Assembly (NCBI GenBank): GCA_020736575.1
Contig: JAGPYM010000069.1
Coordinates: 47,244 to 111,243 of the forward strand
Direction of reading: 5' to 3'
DNA length: 64,000 nucleotides
DNA from: Thelonectria olida
Lineage: Eukaryota; Ascomycota; Sordariomycetes; Hypocreales; Nectriaceae
This document shows, piece after piece, positions 20,531-32,887 of this stretch. A program made the translations under genes and the position numbers. The notes beneath the pieces are model-generated. The model ran no database searches and was not told where the DNA came from. It saw only the letters and a program-made list of their open reading frames with translations. Within the stretch, counting starts at the first letter, position 1; every line of letters starts with the position of its first letter.

Positions 20531-21893
20531 TCAACCTTGCCGGATCCCTTTACAGTTGGTCGTTTGCCGCAATGGGGTGCGCATTGGCAAAGTCGATACG
20601 ACAGTGGCCATTTTCGGCTCCTCCATGGATCCAAAGAGGGATTCGAGAACAGCACGATGACCACTGTTTGTGAAAGGTTCCATTTTCGGCCACCGGCATT
20701 GCAAAGGCCGAGGTGTCCTTGCGTTTAGTTTTGTTCCTCTTCACCCTGGGCAATTTTTGGGCTCTGCTCGATTATGGATACCCAAATGTACCCATAAAAG
20801 TGGACAGTAAGCCTGGCAAGCATTCGGCCTCAGAGCGCAAGCGGGCCCTCGCACGATGCAGTCGTCTCAAGCAAACCAGCTCAGGGCCAAGTCTGAGTGT
20901 GATGGATCTGGCTTACGCAGAGTCCAGCGCAAGCGCCGTTGCGCACGACGTAATCGTCTCAAGCACATCAGCTCAGGATGATATCTGAGTGTGGCGACTG
21001 TCTTGAGCGGACAATCGCGCAGGCAAGGCTGCATAAGCGAAATACTTCTCAGTCTAGTCTTCCTGAGGTGAATTCCGCCTAAGACGTTTCGCTTGCGCCT
21101 ATTTAATGCCATTGGGTCAACATTTGCTAAAGTCATACCTAATTAAGCACTATAATTTCAGCCTAGGTTCAATTGAATTGGGCATGAAGAACATCATAAG
21201 ATGTCCGTCCGGGTGAATGAGACTGGTACTTGGTTGGAATCATTATTTACGCCACTCCCTGACTCTTGCATTGCTAAAGGTGCAGACATCCACCAATACC
21301 ACCTTGTAGACTCATGAAACACATTTTGCATATCCGACTGCAAGAGACGCGACATCCATTGCTGTTGGCTGTCTACAGTCGCAAAGCTAACCTAAATCGA
21401 CGCATACACACATCTCGTTCCGACACAGGGACAAGACCAATGAACTCTGGATTAATAAAAGACGCCAAAACCCCTCCCCTTGACGCACTCTAATGATCTC
21501 ACCGCCATTAACTTGAATACATCATGTCCTTGAATGAAACTAGTACCACCCGGCGCCGTCTTGGTAATATTAGACTCGATCGGGGTTGGGAGACGAGCGA
21601 CGGCAATGGAGGCGAGTGGCCAACATTCGCAGAGTTAAAAGACCCCAATGTCAACTCAACCCCATGCGATTGTGGGCGGGCTGCCTGCCACCCCAGACAG
21701 TTACCAAAAGAGCCTCGGTTAACCACTCTGCCACAAGGGCCTGAGTGCTGTGGCGCGCGCGCCCGGACATCCATGTATTTGCCGACGCTGTGGCGCTAAG
21801 GCTGACTAAGAATCGTGGAACAAACATAGCAACGCCACGAACGCGACTTTTGCTCTTTCCTGTCTCTCCTATCTTCAGCGCATCCCATCCGCC
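20531..21893. other. No recognisable gene; short internal duplication
   Basis: A motif of about 40 bp, CGTCTCAAGCA-CAGCTCAGG-TCTGAGTGTG, occurs at about 20863-20902 and again at about 20957-20993. Near 21700-21735 the minus strand contains TGGCAGAGTGGTTAACCGAG, which resembles a tRNA D-arm, but no complete tRNA fold follows. The right end is the FunK1 promoter. Confidence 0.4.
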
Positions 21894-24309
21894 ATGGGGG
21901 GGCAGCCGCAGTCGAAGATCATCGAGGACAACCCTATTGGGAATGGTCTTGATGCCTTTCGCGCTTCTTTCAATTCGATATGCAAAGGCGCGGGCATCTC
22001 CTGCACTCCAGACGCACTAGACCAACTTGGCCAAGAAGGTAAGGAGTGGTTGTCAAGCATTTTATTCCCAGTCATACTCGTCTAACCATCGTGTAGATCT
22101 CCAGAATCTCATCATTGACCTTCTTTTGGCACTTCAAAGCCTCCGAATATCTCGCCTACTTCGTTCCACTGGCAGTGGCAAGAATCTGCTGAGCGATCTG
22201 TCAAGACTCAATGCCGCCATCAACTTGGACGACTTTGACCTCGACCGAATTAAACCTCTCCTGCGGTTAACCCTCGCCGGCGAACCCGATGCCCTTATCT
22301 GGAAACAAGTCTACGATGCCGTCACCGAATCCACCCCGCCTCCCCGCCCGACAGCGTCTTCCCTCCAACAGACCCCATGGCTGCGCAATACTAGTAGCTT
22401 TGCAAACTCATCCGAGCACCGCAAATATGTGGACGATGTGCTGAAAGAGGAGCTTGGGCCTCTGTATGTCGGGCTCCGCAACTTTCACGACGCGTACTTT
22501 AGCGGCGTCACCGACCTTGAGACGGCGTCCCAGACGTTCTTCAAGCAATGCCAGGAAGGCAGTGACCCACTCTTTGAGAACGGTTGGAAGGGATGGCCCA
22601 AAGATGCGAACCAAGATGATGTGCTGAGCTGGTTTGCTGGCTTCAGCGAGAAGCTGGCGGCATTCGCAGACGGCCACAAGTCATTTTCCACGCATCGACA
22701 TCGACGAAGGCCATTGGCAAAGCCCAACGAGCCGATTGACGGTTCTGTGGGGAAACGAAAGATGGACGTTGGGTTTGTGAAAGATCCCGAAGCTAGGAAG
22801 GACACGAGATGTCACTGGTCCCAGATCCTCGTGCCAGGAGAGCTGAAGAGCAACCCGTCCGCCGACAAAGCTTCAGAGGCATGGCTTGATCTTGGGAGGT
22901 ACGCGAGGGAAGTGCTCGCTGCGCAGGACACCCGTCGCTTCGTCCTGGGCTTTACTTTCTGCGGATCTCTCATGAGGGTCTGGGCGTTTGACCGACTCGG
23001 GGGGATCGCATCCGAACAGTTCAACATCAACGACGATGGGCTTCAGTTTGTGTTCACGATCCTGGGGTTTCTTTGGATGAACGAGGAGGAACTTGGATTT
23101 GACCCGACGATCATGTCGGCAAACCAGGAGCGATTCATCGAGGTCAATCGGAATGGTTCGACCGAGCGGATCATCATCGACCAGGTGATGCAGCGGGCGC
23201 GGTGCATAGCTGGTCGAGCGACGACATGTTGGAAAGCCCACCCCGAAGGACAGCCAGAGATGCTGCTTGTCATTAAGGATTCATGGCAATACCCAGAGCG
23301 CGATGAGGAAGGCGACCTGTTACGTGAAGCGACTAATAAAGGAGTCGTCAACGTGGCTCGATATTATCACCACGAGGCAGTTCAGATACGCGGGATGGAT
23401 GACGATATTCGGAGCAATACTCGGCGTGGTCTGGATATCAGGAGAGCTGCGAACTACCACCCACCACGCCCAATGCCGCGGAACAACATCGCATCTGGCG
23501 TATCAAGGGAAGGGCGCAGCAGTACCAGCGCCAGAAGGAAGCGGTCATCTAGCCAAACTGGCGCTCATCTTCCTTCTAGTAAGCGATCCTGTTCCGTGTC
23601 TCCAACGAAGGCCGTCAGTATACCAAATCGAGTACATCGGCGTGTCATTCTCCGAGACTATGGGAAGCCAATCTACAAGGCGAGCTCTCGATCAGCTCTA
23701 CTGGCTGCGTTCGATCGTTGCATTGAGGGACACGAGTCTTTGCACAAGGCAGGCTTCCTTCATAGAGACATCTCGGTCAACAATCTCATGATCAACGAGG
23801 ATGATGATAACCCCTCCTGGCCTTCTTTCTTGATTGACCTTGACCTGGCTATTAAGGAATCGCGAGTGGCTGCGTCAGGAGCGAAAGGAAAAACCGGGAC
23901 AAGAGCTTTCATGGCAATCGGGGCGCTACTAGGCGAGCAGCATTCCTTCATGCACGATCTCGAGTCATTCTTCTGGGTCCTGTTCTGGATATGCATCCAC
24001 TATAACGGGGCAAAAGAGGCCAGAGTCGTTCTAGAATTTGATAAGTGGAATTATGTTGATACTGGAGAATTGGCAAACCTGAAGAAAGGGCAAGTATCCC
24101 ATGAAGGTGACTTCATTAAAACCGCGGAGGAGAATTTCACTTCCTATTATCAACCGTTGGTTCCTTGGGTCAATAGGTTACGGAAAGTAGTGTTCCCAAA
24201 TGGTGGGAGGTGGGAGAGAGAGGACAGAGGACAATATGCTCGGGTGAGGGAAATCCTTCAGGAGGCTGGACGGGACCCAAAGGTGTTGGGCGGAGGAATA
24301 GCATTGTAA
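21894..24309 (+). CDS. FunK1-type fungal protein kinase
   Basis: Exon 1 is 21894-22038 and exon 2 is 22097-24309, with a 58-bp intron (GTAAGG...TGTAG, phase 1), giving 785 residues. The FunK1 signature is clear: an N-terminal helical region; a large middle domain including KDTRCHWSQILVPGELK and FVFTILGFLWMNEEELGFDP; a nucleotide-site Lys in LLVIKDSWQ (about 442); the catalytic loop GFLHRDISVNNLMI (about 602-615); and DLDLA (about 629-633) in place of DFG-LA. After it come GKTGTRAFMA and HDLESFFWVLFWIC, as in the family. The Lys, Asp of HRD and the metal-binding Asp are kept, so it may be catalytic. FunK1 kinases are expanded in filamentous fungi and their substrates are mostly unknown. The ATG sits in CCATGGGG. 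Confidence 0.9.
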
Positions 24310-25121
24310 GCTTGTGGCTGAGGGATATGGTGGCCACATACCCCAAGAAGAGCACAGTAATAGCACGACGAGCGTGATTCGCTATGGGCCAGATAATACA
24401 GGTAACCCCAGCTCTTCGAAGGCGCGACTTTCAAAAGCTTCGCGTATGCGTTACTCGTCCCGGAGCTGCCCCCGCAGTCTTTCAATCTCTTCCATGGTAG
24501 CTGTTGAATTTGTGGCGAGGATGGCCAGGCGTCAAGAACTGGTTTATTGAGAAGCCCGATTCCAAACAAACTGGGCAAACACCAGTTCGGGGGAAGTTTG
24601 AAACTACCTCCAGGTGGGTTGCACGCATCGGCCTTATTTGTACCCCAATGCGCCCGTTCGAAACAGCTTCGAAAGGCGCGGGACTCTTCAGCTGAGAGGG
24701 TCTGACAGATTCATTAGGACCCAATGTTTGTTGCCTGAGGCAGACCTCATGTGACTCCGGGCGAGACTTGTTCGACGTTGCTGTCTCATGGATGTCAACG
24801 ACGCTCACTCAACATCGATCGAAGTCTGCTTCTCATCCGAGCGAACATTGACCCTTTTCTAGCCAGTTGACGTGGCGGTTGAAACCAAGCACTGCCATTC
24901 CGGTTACAAAGCAATGCAAGCAATTGAGTTGGGAAACGTGGCCAGGCCCCGCATCCGCTCGAAGCTTCCGCACCGGCTAAATGATCTGCCGCCGCCGCTG
25001 TTATGATGTAATTTTCCGGGGACCGTGCGATTCACAAACTTTCTCCACCTCATCACTACTTCCAACATTAGCAGTTGCGTTATTGTGAGCCTCACAGCAT
25101 TGGGAACCCAGCAGACTTAAT
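24310..25121. other. No recognisable gene
   Basis: Spacer between two kinase-fold genes, containing the 3' flank of FunK1 and the promoter of the next gene. Confidence 0.4.
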
Positions 25122-26524
25122 ATGTCGAGATTTGCCCCAAGCACAAGATGGACATCATTCGAGGGTTGGAACTACAACGGCATGAAAGAGCGATTGGAGG
25201 GATTGCTTGCCAAGCTGGACAAAGGCGTGCTTCTACACCATGCCGAGCTCATCAAAGGCCAGAAATTCAGAATGAGCGAGCCCTTTTCGGCAGGGCAGTA
25301 TTGGATCTGCTTTGAGATGGTCGCTGAGGACGACAGTCTTATCATCGCACGAGTTCGATTGCCTCGCCACCCTGACGCTCTACCAACAGTGAACGAAAAG
25401 GACGAACAATATTCGATCGCGTGCGAGGTTTCTACAATGCGTTTCGTGAGACAGAGGCTCCCGACCGTGGTTGTGCCTCGCGTGTACGCCTACGAAGGTC
25501 CCGGATCGCATCTCGCCGCCGATGCTGGCGCTATCTACATGCTTATAGAAGGCTTTTACGGGAACACGCTGCAAGATATGGTGCCAGACCTTTGCAGTTT
25601 GCCGGTCGGTGAATCTTTTCTCTTGCTGCCTTAGAGGATTCTAACATGTCCTAGTTTGCAAAGCAAGAGCATATCATGGCTCAGTGGACAATGATCCAAA
25701 CGTCGCTGGCAACCCTAACATATCCACTGATCGGGTCCATCTCCGCCATAACAAAAACAGGAGAGCCCATCATCGACAAGTTGTCTTCCGCTGCAGCGGA
25801 AGGATTTATGTCACAAGGGCCTTTCTCTAACGCTATCGAGTACTTCACTGCTCTTGGAGAAGCAGCTTTGTACCGGGCGAACTCCTCCGATGGCAGTACG
25901 GATAAAAACCTGTCGCACTTCCGCAAGCTCGGTGCGTTGGTTTTCGTTGACATTGTACGGTCTACGACATTATTTCAGGCGCCTCATGCACAATATCCCC
26001 TTAATCACATGGACCTCGGCACCCAAAACATTATAGTTGACGACGATTTGAACTTCCTGGCCGTCATCGATTGGGAGTTCGCTCAAACTGCCCCTTGGCA
26101 AGTAAATCACTACCCGATGCCTTTTCCACTATTATGGCCAGATGAGAGGATCAAAAACATCCTAGATAATCCCCAGCATCTCGCGCACCAGAATATATCA
26201 CGACAGGCCTTCGCCAGGCGGTTATACCGCAGCAAGTTCCAGGATGCCGAAGCAAAACTTCACCAGGAAGGACTGTGCCTCGGCAGTGGATTCGCAGAGG
26301 TGTTGGAGAGTGCGGCGTCCAGGATTCACGCTTGTTTTTCTAAGCTTGGAGACTCACCAGAGCAGGATGAGGACTTCGTCCGGGAGATGGTGCGACTGGC
26401 ATTCGGGTTTGATGTTGAGAGAACCAAACAGTATGTCAAGGATATGTCATGTAAGTTGATACGAGAAGCTACTGCTGTAGGTAGCCATGGCAGAAGTCTG
26501 GGACTGGAACAGGTGTGCCCATGA
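25122..26524 (+). CDS. APH-family phosphotransferase (aminoglycoside phosphotransferase/choline kinase fold)
   Basis: Exon 1 is 25122-25604 and exon 2 is 25655-26524, with a 50-bp intron (GTCGGT...CCTAG, phase 0), giving 450 residues. The Brenner-like catalytic motif NHMDLGTQNIIVDD (His 279, Asp 281, Asn 286) and the metal-binding AVIDWEFAQTAPW (Asp 300) are intact, as in PF01636 proteins of ascomycetes. The N lobe includes LIIARVRLP, where Arg stands at the expected nucleotide-binding position. Proteins of this group phosphorylate small molecules or are of unknown substrate; there is no basis to claim drug resistance. It lies head-to-tail with the FunK1 gene, a common neighbour type in fungal accessory regions. 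Confidence 0.85.
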
Positions 26525-26691
26525 TGGCAAAATCGTTGCTGAATCGCGACCTGCTCTTTAACCTCGTCCATTTCCAAACCTCTAACCCTCATTCTCTGTT
26601 GCAAAGTACACTCCCACTCTATCGCCCTGTAGTTCCTCCACCAGTTTATCCGAATCTTCAGTTTTAGGAGGGATGAGTTTTAGCCAGCTTC

Positions 26692-27356
26692 TTAACTGAT
26701 ATAATGGAGCGAAGGAACAAGTGACCGGAGACCCGTGATCCGTTTCGAAGGCAATCCGTGCATCCAGGATGACTCTGCGGGTTGGTTAGCAACCGTCTTT
26801 GATAGGGAGTGGTTGACTGACAAGCCACTTGTTTGAAAATCGAGCGGTATAGGTTGGCAGCCGGCCCGTTCCAACCTCGCAGACGCGACTTCCCACATAC
26901 GATTCGCAGCACGAACACTCTCTAACGTCTCACGGGGTATTCTGTGAGAACCGCGCCAATAGATTCCTCGGCATTCGTCCTTCCATAGCTGAACAACGAG
27001 AACGTCCGCCTTTGCACCACCCCTCCTGAGCTGGAAGATGTGCCCTCGGTCCTCCTGGATTCTCCGGTAATCTCCAAGAGCACACCAATCAAAGGAGTCT
27101 TCGAGGACGGAACGAATGCGCTGCCGATATCAGAGTGTAATTGCGAAGGGTTATTCTTGGAGAGTTGACTGACCTGGTCCTCGTGTACATTGTCACGGTA
27201 GAATTCCAGGCCCGTTGTGGAGGTGGTCGAGAACTGATGCTTGTTCTTCTCCATCTCCGCGATGCGCTGACCTACCGCGGGGTCTTGTACATGATAGAAG
27301 CCATTCACTGCGATCGCCTTGATTGCGTCTTCGAGGACAAACGTGGTCGATGCCAT
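26692..27356 (-). CDS. Two-exon protein of unknown function
   Basis: Exon 1 is 27356-27174 and exon 2 is 27120-26692, with a 53-bp intron (GTCAGT...CGGCAG, phase 0), giving 203 residues. The N terminus reads MASTTFVLEDAIKAIAV; exon 2 includes RGHIFQLRRGGAKADVLVVQ, IYWRGSHRIPRETLES and NRMWEVASARLERAG. The splice changes frame, and the resulting sequence has protein-like composition, whereas the unspliced frame becomes Ser-rich and poor. The family is not recognised; alternating strands and helices suggest a compact soluble domain. It is divergent from the small ORF at 27648. Confidence 0.65.
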
Positions 27357-27647
27357 CAAGTGGTGCTGAGTCCGAGCGGCAAAATTTCGCGGGAGAGAAG
27401 TCGAGAACGTGGGGAGAATCTCGAAGTACGTGAAGGAGGGGGGTAATGCGCCACCTGAAAAGAACGCAGTCACACTTTTGGGAGCACCCATGTGCCCCCC
27501 ACACAGTGTCAACTTGCCGTCGCACTCCCTTGCCGTTGTTCGGGCTACCGTTAGCATCACCGAATTGTGAAAGGCGAACAACGGTTGCCTTGTAGGCAAC
27601 ACTCCGCTCAACAGCGCCGACAGGAAACATCATCCAGGTATAAAGTC

Positions 27648-27872
27648 ATGCCTTTCCGGCCCTTTCGAGATGTTCTGTCTCTCTTCGATAAGCTAGTACA
27701 GTCAGACTCTTCCCTTCACGCCGAACTCAACGAATCAATACCGAACATCCTAGTTGGATTAGTACCTCGAGGACCTTCAGCAACAACCATGCCTTCGTCC
27801 AACAACCAAGTTCAATGCTCCCAATGCGGTGCTGTTTACGGTCAGGGCCAGTCTCACACTTGTAGCAAATGA
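27648..27872 (+). CDS. Small protein with a C-terminal CxxC...C motif, unknown
   Basis: ATG 27648 opens a 74-residue frame. An amphipathic N-terminal half (MPFRPFRDVLSLFDKLV) is followed by CSQCGAVYGQGQSHTC near the end, which could bind a metal or form a disulfide. No family is recognised, so it may be a chance frame or one exon of a longer gene. Confidence 0.3.
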   Translation: MPFRPFRDVLSLFDKLVQSDSSLHAELNESIPNILVGLVPRGPSATTMPSSNNQVQCSQCGAVYGQGQSHTCSK

Positions 27873-28178
27873 AGAGTTGCTACAGAGCGAGGTATGCTTA
27901 AGGCGGGCTGTTTCCTCCTCAATCACTAACTTCAAGTAGTTCCACTGGACCTAAGTTTGACGGAACGACTTAATGGTGGCGACCTTGGACAATTCTCGCA
28001 TTGTTCCATTTTACTCTTGTTTGGGAATAGGCAAGCTGAGAAGGCGATTTCCCAAAGTTGTTCATCTTCGGTGGCCAAAGATTTGATCTACTGCGGCGCC
28101 TTCATCACCCAAATGGAGCACTATCATTACCAAATCCCAACCTTGACACCATCTGAGAAAAGTGAGAACATAACACAA
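27873..28178. other. No recognisable gene
   Basis: Three-prime region shared by the small plus-strand ORF and the minus-strand C2H2 gene. Confidence 0.4.
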
Positions 28179-29369
28179 TCATGGACCTGCTTTAAGTAGT
28201 GCCGACTCGTTGTCGTCTGTATGCATGCTCGCAGCTGTGGAAGCCAGTATCCAACCGTTGTTTGGTGCTGCACTTGCATCCGCATGAGCGAATGCCCAAT
28301 CCCCTGACACACACTCATTTGTAGTCGCACCCATGGTTGTATCAGCAAAGGCCCATTCGCCCAGGGGATACTCGTTTGTCGCCGTGTTCATGGCTGTACT
28401 AGCAAATGCCCACTCACCCAATGCCCACTCATTGTTTGTAGTTGTACTTATGGCTGGGTGACCAAATGACTGCTCGCCATCAATACTGTGCCCAGAAGGA
28501 TAGGGTAAACCACCATCATCCAAATCTCTGATGGAGATCATCTCGTCGAGTGCCTGATCGGTTTGGCACGAAGTCGTAAGCGTTCTGCGTGCAGGATTTC
28601 CCAGTTGGTCATTCGTTTCCGTTTCAGTTTCCGTTGCTGTCGCCGTCGCCGTTGCTGTTGCTGTGGTCGTAGATTTACCGGGTTGGCGCGACAGACCTTC
28701 GCACGCATTGGAAATAGGAGTATTGTTGATCTTCTTCTGTGCCGGCCCTGAAGCTGAATATACTTGCTTTCTTTTTCTAGCGCTGCGATGCTCCAGCCGT
28801 TGGTCTAGCTTCTTACTGACAGTCGCATTGAGATTAATCGTCCTTTCCTCCATGAAGATGCTCTTTGGGTCATCAGGGCTGCTCTTGTGGTTGTGTCTGT
28901 CATATTGGTTGACTTTCACAAAAAATTCGTGACAGAAGGGACACATCTCAAAACAATCGACATCTATAGTTCATGTTTAGCAACGCTAATAACGTAAAAC
29001 AAGGAGACATACGCGTCTTGCAATGCCGCACGAGGTTCCCTCTGGTTGTGTACGGCTCGCTCCGGCCACATGGTTTAAACGGGCACAGGAGCGGGTTTGA
29101 AGAAGACCCCGGTTCGTCTTCTACTTCTTCTTCTTCTTCTCCCTCCTCGCCGCTGGTATTATCCAGTGCAGTCAAATGCATTCGGCACCGCTCCAACTCT
29201 GCGAGAAGCAGCCGTTCACGCGACTGTTTGGTTGGTTATGAAAGCCAGATTCAACACAAGGGGCGCTACTGACTCGGTAATCCTCAACATGGGCGCGAAG
29301 CTGTTCGTTTGTTGGAAATTGAACGTAACAAGTCTGACATTGACGGTGCTCTTTGTACTCGTCTGCCAT
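28179..29369 (-). CDS. C2H2 zinc-finger protein with three finger-like exons
   Basis: Exons are 29369-29274, 29196-29013 and 28963-28179, with introns of 77 bp (phase 0) and 49 bp (GTATGT...CTATAG, phase 1), giving about 354 residues. Each exon carries a finger: CQTCYVQFPTNEQLRAH in exon 1 (second His replaced), CPFKPCGRSEPYTTRGNLVR with the second His completed by the splice in exon 2/3, and CPFCHEFFVKVNQYDRHNH in exon 3. Exon 2 has an acidic run of Glu. Exon 3 then holds a basic RKRKQ stretch, a (TA)n/(TE)n repeat at about 185-200, and three imperfect repeats of about 22 residues ending GEWAFA/GDWAFA. Likely a nuclear DNA- or RNA-binding regulator; targets unknown. The C-terminal repeats resemble no domain I know. 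Confidence 0.7.
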
Positions 29370-31249
29370 TGCTAGGGAGCGAACGAGACAGAAGAGAAAG
29401 AGGAGGTGGTGGATGCTTGGGTTCAACGGGTGGCGTGTTAAATTATGGGCGGCTAACTGGTCTACCAATGGCAGGAATAGCCCCACAAGCGGAGTGGCTC
29501 GGGCCGAAACTGCTGCCCGACACACGGGCAACGGCTCGCATTTAAACCTAGCTAGTACCCCGTCACGCAACATGTTGCCGCAACCATCTTTGAGGTATTT
29601 ATTTACGACCTGCGGCCGCCGGTTCACTGAGCACGATGGAATGCGAAGCTTGCAATGGCGAGGGCATGAAAAATGGTGGTATTTGCACCGATTGCAAAGG
29701 CAAAGGAAAAATCGAATGAACTCCCCTGTCATGTGAACGAGCACGTGGGCAATTGAGGTAGGTGGAAATCATTTCACAGATACCAATATGCTGACGCCGC
29801 GGGAGCATCCCAGAAGCTATGCCAGTCAAAACCATGACGAATCTTTTACCCTAGTACGCAAAAATGACAGAGTCCCTTCACCTATATTAAAACACGGTTC
29901 TGTCCGAAACCCTGAGGAGCGAGACGGGAAGCAGGAAGGCTGCATCTTTGGTTGCAAGGATGTTTTGAATGATATTCTACTTGGCGTTGAGAGGAAGGGA
30001 TGGGTTGGGGGTTCTAAGGGAGCATAGTAAATCTCAGATACAAGATGAAAGCGGCGTTGAAGCGGCCACCAAGTGTGACGATACGGTGACAATAAGATCC
30101 TGACATCGTGAGTGGGGTAGAACACAAATTGATGCCTGAGGACAAGAAGGCTTTTTGAGCACTTGGTGCCGCAGGGCGGTGATCGCCGATCACACTTTTG
30201 CGACCACCCCTGCAATCACGTATTTGTGAGCAACCCGGGAATCACATATCTGTGAGCACCCCTGTCACTGGGCGTCGGTAACTACCCATGTAACCACCTA
30301 TCTGGGAGCAGACCCAGAATCACAATTCTGGGAGCAGCCTTGCTGGAATAGTGGCAGCGTAATCGGTCTCAGCTTTGGGGTGTTCCCCGATTTCTTTGTG
30401 CGCGGGCAACCGCTTGTTTACAGGATAAGCGTCGACAGGCTTACTCCATGAAAATGAGTCCCCGAATCTGTGACAACTTCTGCATACGTCAGCTTACAGT
30501 CGAGGTTTGTTCCGTTTTTGACGGTGTTTGATATCCTGAGCCACAGGCCCAAGATCATAGAGATACTTGTTCACCAGCCTTAACTATTCTTAGGCTTGTT
30601 AATCCCTAGCAGCCTCCTCCTTACCCGAACCATCGCCACCTTCTCCGTCTTCATGCTTCGTTGGTTTCATGATCGCCATTATCATGACCGGTGGATTGTT
30701 CATCGGCTTCCTCTTCATTGATGAAGGCTCATTGCGGGGAGTCGAGGCATTGGGGAGAGACAACAGAGCGCCGTTGTCAAATCCACTTTGGGGGCCAAAG
30801 ATTCAAAGCCCTGGTACCAACAGTTCCCTTCCTTCCGGTGGCTAGTAGGAGAGCACATCCCCCTCTGGTATTCATCATGGGTTCGCATGCAAGGTCATCC
30901 AACTGGATGTGATTGCCGTATACGCGGCGTTTTCGGCTGAGACTGATGCGGAGCTAAATCGGATAGGTAACTGCATGTGGCTCGCAGGCTGATTGCTCTT
31001 GCAGAGTGTCTTTCAATGAGCACGCTTGGCTGCATGCCTACAGAACACGGCCGCTCTTGATGCGGCCTGCTTTCACATCTGCGCTGTTGACGTCGCAGCC
31101 TGTTGCCATCTCGGCTGATCCATTGAAGGAACTCTGAAAGGAATAAGAATGCCGATGTTCCCCTGGGATGGTGCTTGTTTCCATCTTGTTCCCATCACTT
31201 CCAAAGTCTCACACTTTGCGATCCTTCACTCTCGACATCATTGCTCGTC
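29370..31249. other. No recognisable gene; degenerate tandem repeat
   Basis: A 60-codon ATG frame at about 30669 with one hydrophobic helix (IAIIMTGGLFIGFLFI) is the only notable reading. A decayed tandem repeat is listed separately. The right end is the BCS1-like promoter. Confidence 0.4.
30205..30340 (+). repeat. Degenerate tandem repeat, unit about 30 bp
   Basis: Units of the type AATCACRTATYTGTGAGCA-CCC recur four to five times (AATCACGTATTTGTGAGCAA, AATCACATATCTGTGAGCAC, AACCACCTATCTGGGAGCAG, AATCACAATTCTGGGAGCAG). Confidence 0.55.
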
Positions 31250-32770
31250 ATGACGCTTCTTAGCAACATCAGCCCTCCTCTCATCCAAGAGGCACTGTTC
31301 CAACAGATGTCGGTCTTGGATCTCTTCCTTCCTGGCTTCACAAACATCACCAGTACCGTCAGCCAGGCCCTCAGTGGCAACTTGACTGGCTATACTCATC
31401 TGATGTGCATCTTTGCATTGGCTGCGTTCTTGAAACCGTATGTGTTTCAATTGAGATCGTGGTTCATTGAACACTTCAGTAAGTCCTTGGAAATGAATTG
31501 ACAGGACCCGGGCTCACCTCTGCAAGCATCGACGGTCCACATCAAACACTCTGACGAAACGTACGACATGATACAAACTTGGATCTCATCTCGTGGATTG
31601 GATGATGCCGCTCGTTCCCTTCTCGCCAAAGTCAGGACGAAGCAAGAAGCTCATGAAGGCCATGACACCTGCACCAAAAAAGCTCTCCGATATGCCCCCT
31701 GGGAAGGTTCCTTTTGCTTCTGGTACAAGAAAAACTTGCTTTTCTACCAGACTACACAGGTGGATGTTGGCTTCCATCGAGAGGAGCAGATCTCCGTCAC
31801 CTGTGTAGGGCGATCTTCAAGGATCCTGAAAGGCCTCTTGGAAGACTGTCGACTTGAATACCTCAACGAATCAAAGAACAAAACGACCATCCATGGACAC
31901 CGCGACGATCGCTGGAGGAAGGAGAAAGCAGTGACTGTTCGACCTCTTTCGACAGTTATTCTCGACCAAAAGCAAAAGGAGCCTCTCATCAGAGACCTTA
32001 GAGATTTTCTCGACCCTCAAACCAGACGCCGGTATTCTGAACATTCAATTCCCTACAAACGAGGGTATCTCTTATATGGCCCTCCTGGAACCGGAAAGTC
32101 CAGCTTCAGCTTGTCAATTGCCGGTGAATTGGATATGGATATCTACGTCGTCAGCATCCCCAGCATGAATGATCAAATGCTGAAGGGCCTATTTGCTGGG
32201 CTTCCAGACAGATGTGTCGTCTTGTTAGAGGACATTGACGCAGCGGGAGCCACATGCTCTAGGGACTCTGGCCCTGAGGATTCAGACAGCGACATGGACA
32301 CGAGATCACGAAAGAGAGGAGTGACTCTTTCAGGCCTCCTGAACGCCCTCGATGGTGTCGCTTCCCAGGAAGATCGAGTTCTCATCATGACAACCAATCA
32401 TCCCCAAAAATTAGATCCCGCCTTGATCCGGCCTGGTCGAGTTGACTTGAAGGTTGAGTTCCAGCTTGCTGATAGAGGCATCACCAAGGAGATCTACCGC
32501 TTCATGTTTGGACAACCAGAAAGTAATATTGCAGAGGTTAGTCAACAGGAAGGTTGTGATGGAAAAGTTGAGAGACAAGTGGACGCATTTGCCGCAAAGG
32601 TACCGGAGTCCGAGTTCAGCCCGGCGGAGATCATGTCGTACCTTCTGCGACACTGGCATTCCCCGGCTACTGCAATAGAGCACTGCGACCAATGGGCGGA
32701 TGATCTCCTCCAGGAAAAGAAGGCCAAGAAAGGAGCGTCGAAGGATGGTCGTAAGAGTCAACGTGATTAG
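31250..32770 (+). CDS. BCS1-like AAA+ ATPase
   Basis: Exon 1 is 31250-31478 and exon 2 is 31527-32770, with a 48-bp intron (GTAAGT...TGCAAG, phase 1), giving 490 residues. The splice restores EHFTSTVHIKHSDETYD, as in BCS1 N domains. One membrane helix lies at about 47-66. The AAA module has Walker A GPPGTGKSS (261-269), Walker B CVVLLEDID (305-313) and the sensor/arginine region LIMTTNHPQKLDPALIRPGR (362-381). An acidic insertion DSGPEDSDSDMD follows Walker B. True Bcs1 is the mitochondrial inner-membrane chaperone that exports the Rieske protein for complex III; filamentous fungi carry many paralogues of unknown role, and this divergent copy is likely one of those. It is followed by a membrane gene on the same strand. 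Confidence 0.9.
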
Positions 32771-32887
32771 AATGAGACGACGAAACAGAGGTCGAGGAGG
32801 CGCTTGTCAGTCCTTACTGTATTTAGTCTGCCGTCATGAAGGTTAAGCAATGCCACACTCATTACTTCGTAATTCCCCCAAGGCCAA

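Noticed and set aside
21670..21760. tRNA-like sequence on the minus strand (TGGCAGAGTGGTTAACCGAG)
   Set aside because: Only the D-arm/A-box part matches. The D-stem does not pair properly, no anticodon stem forms, and no GGTTCRAATCC B box follows.
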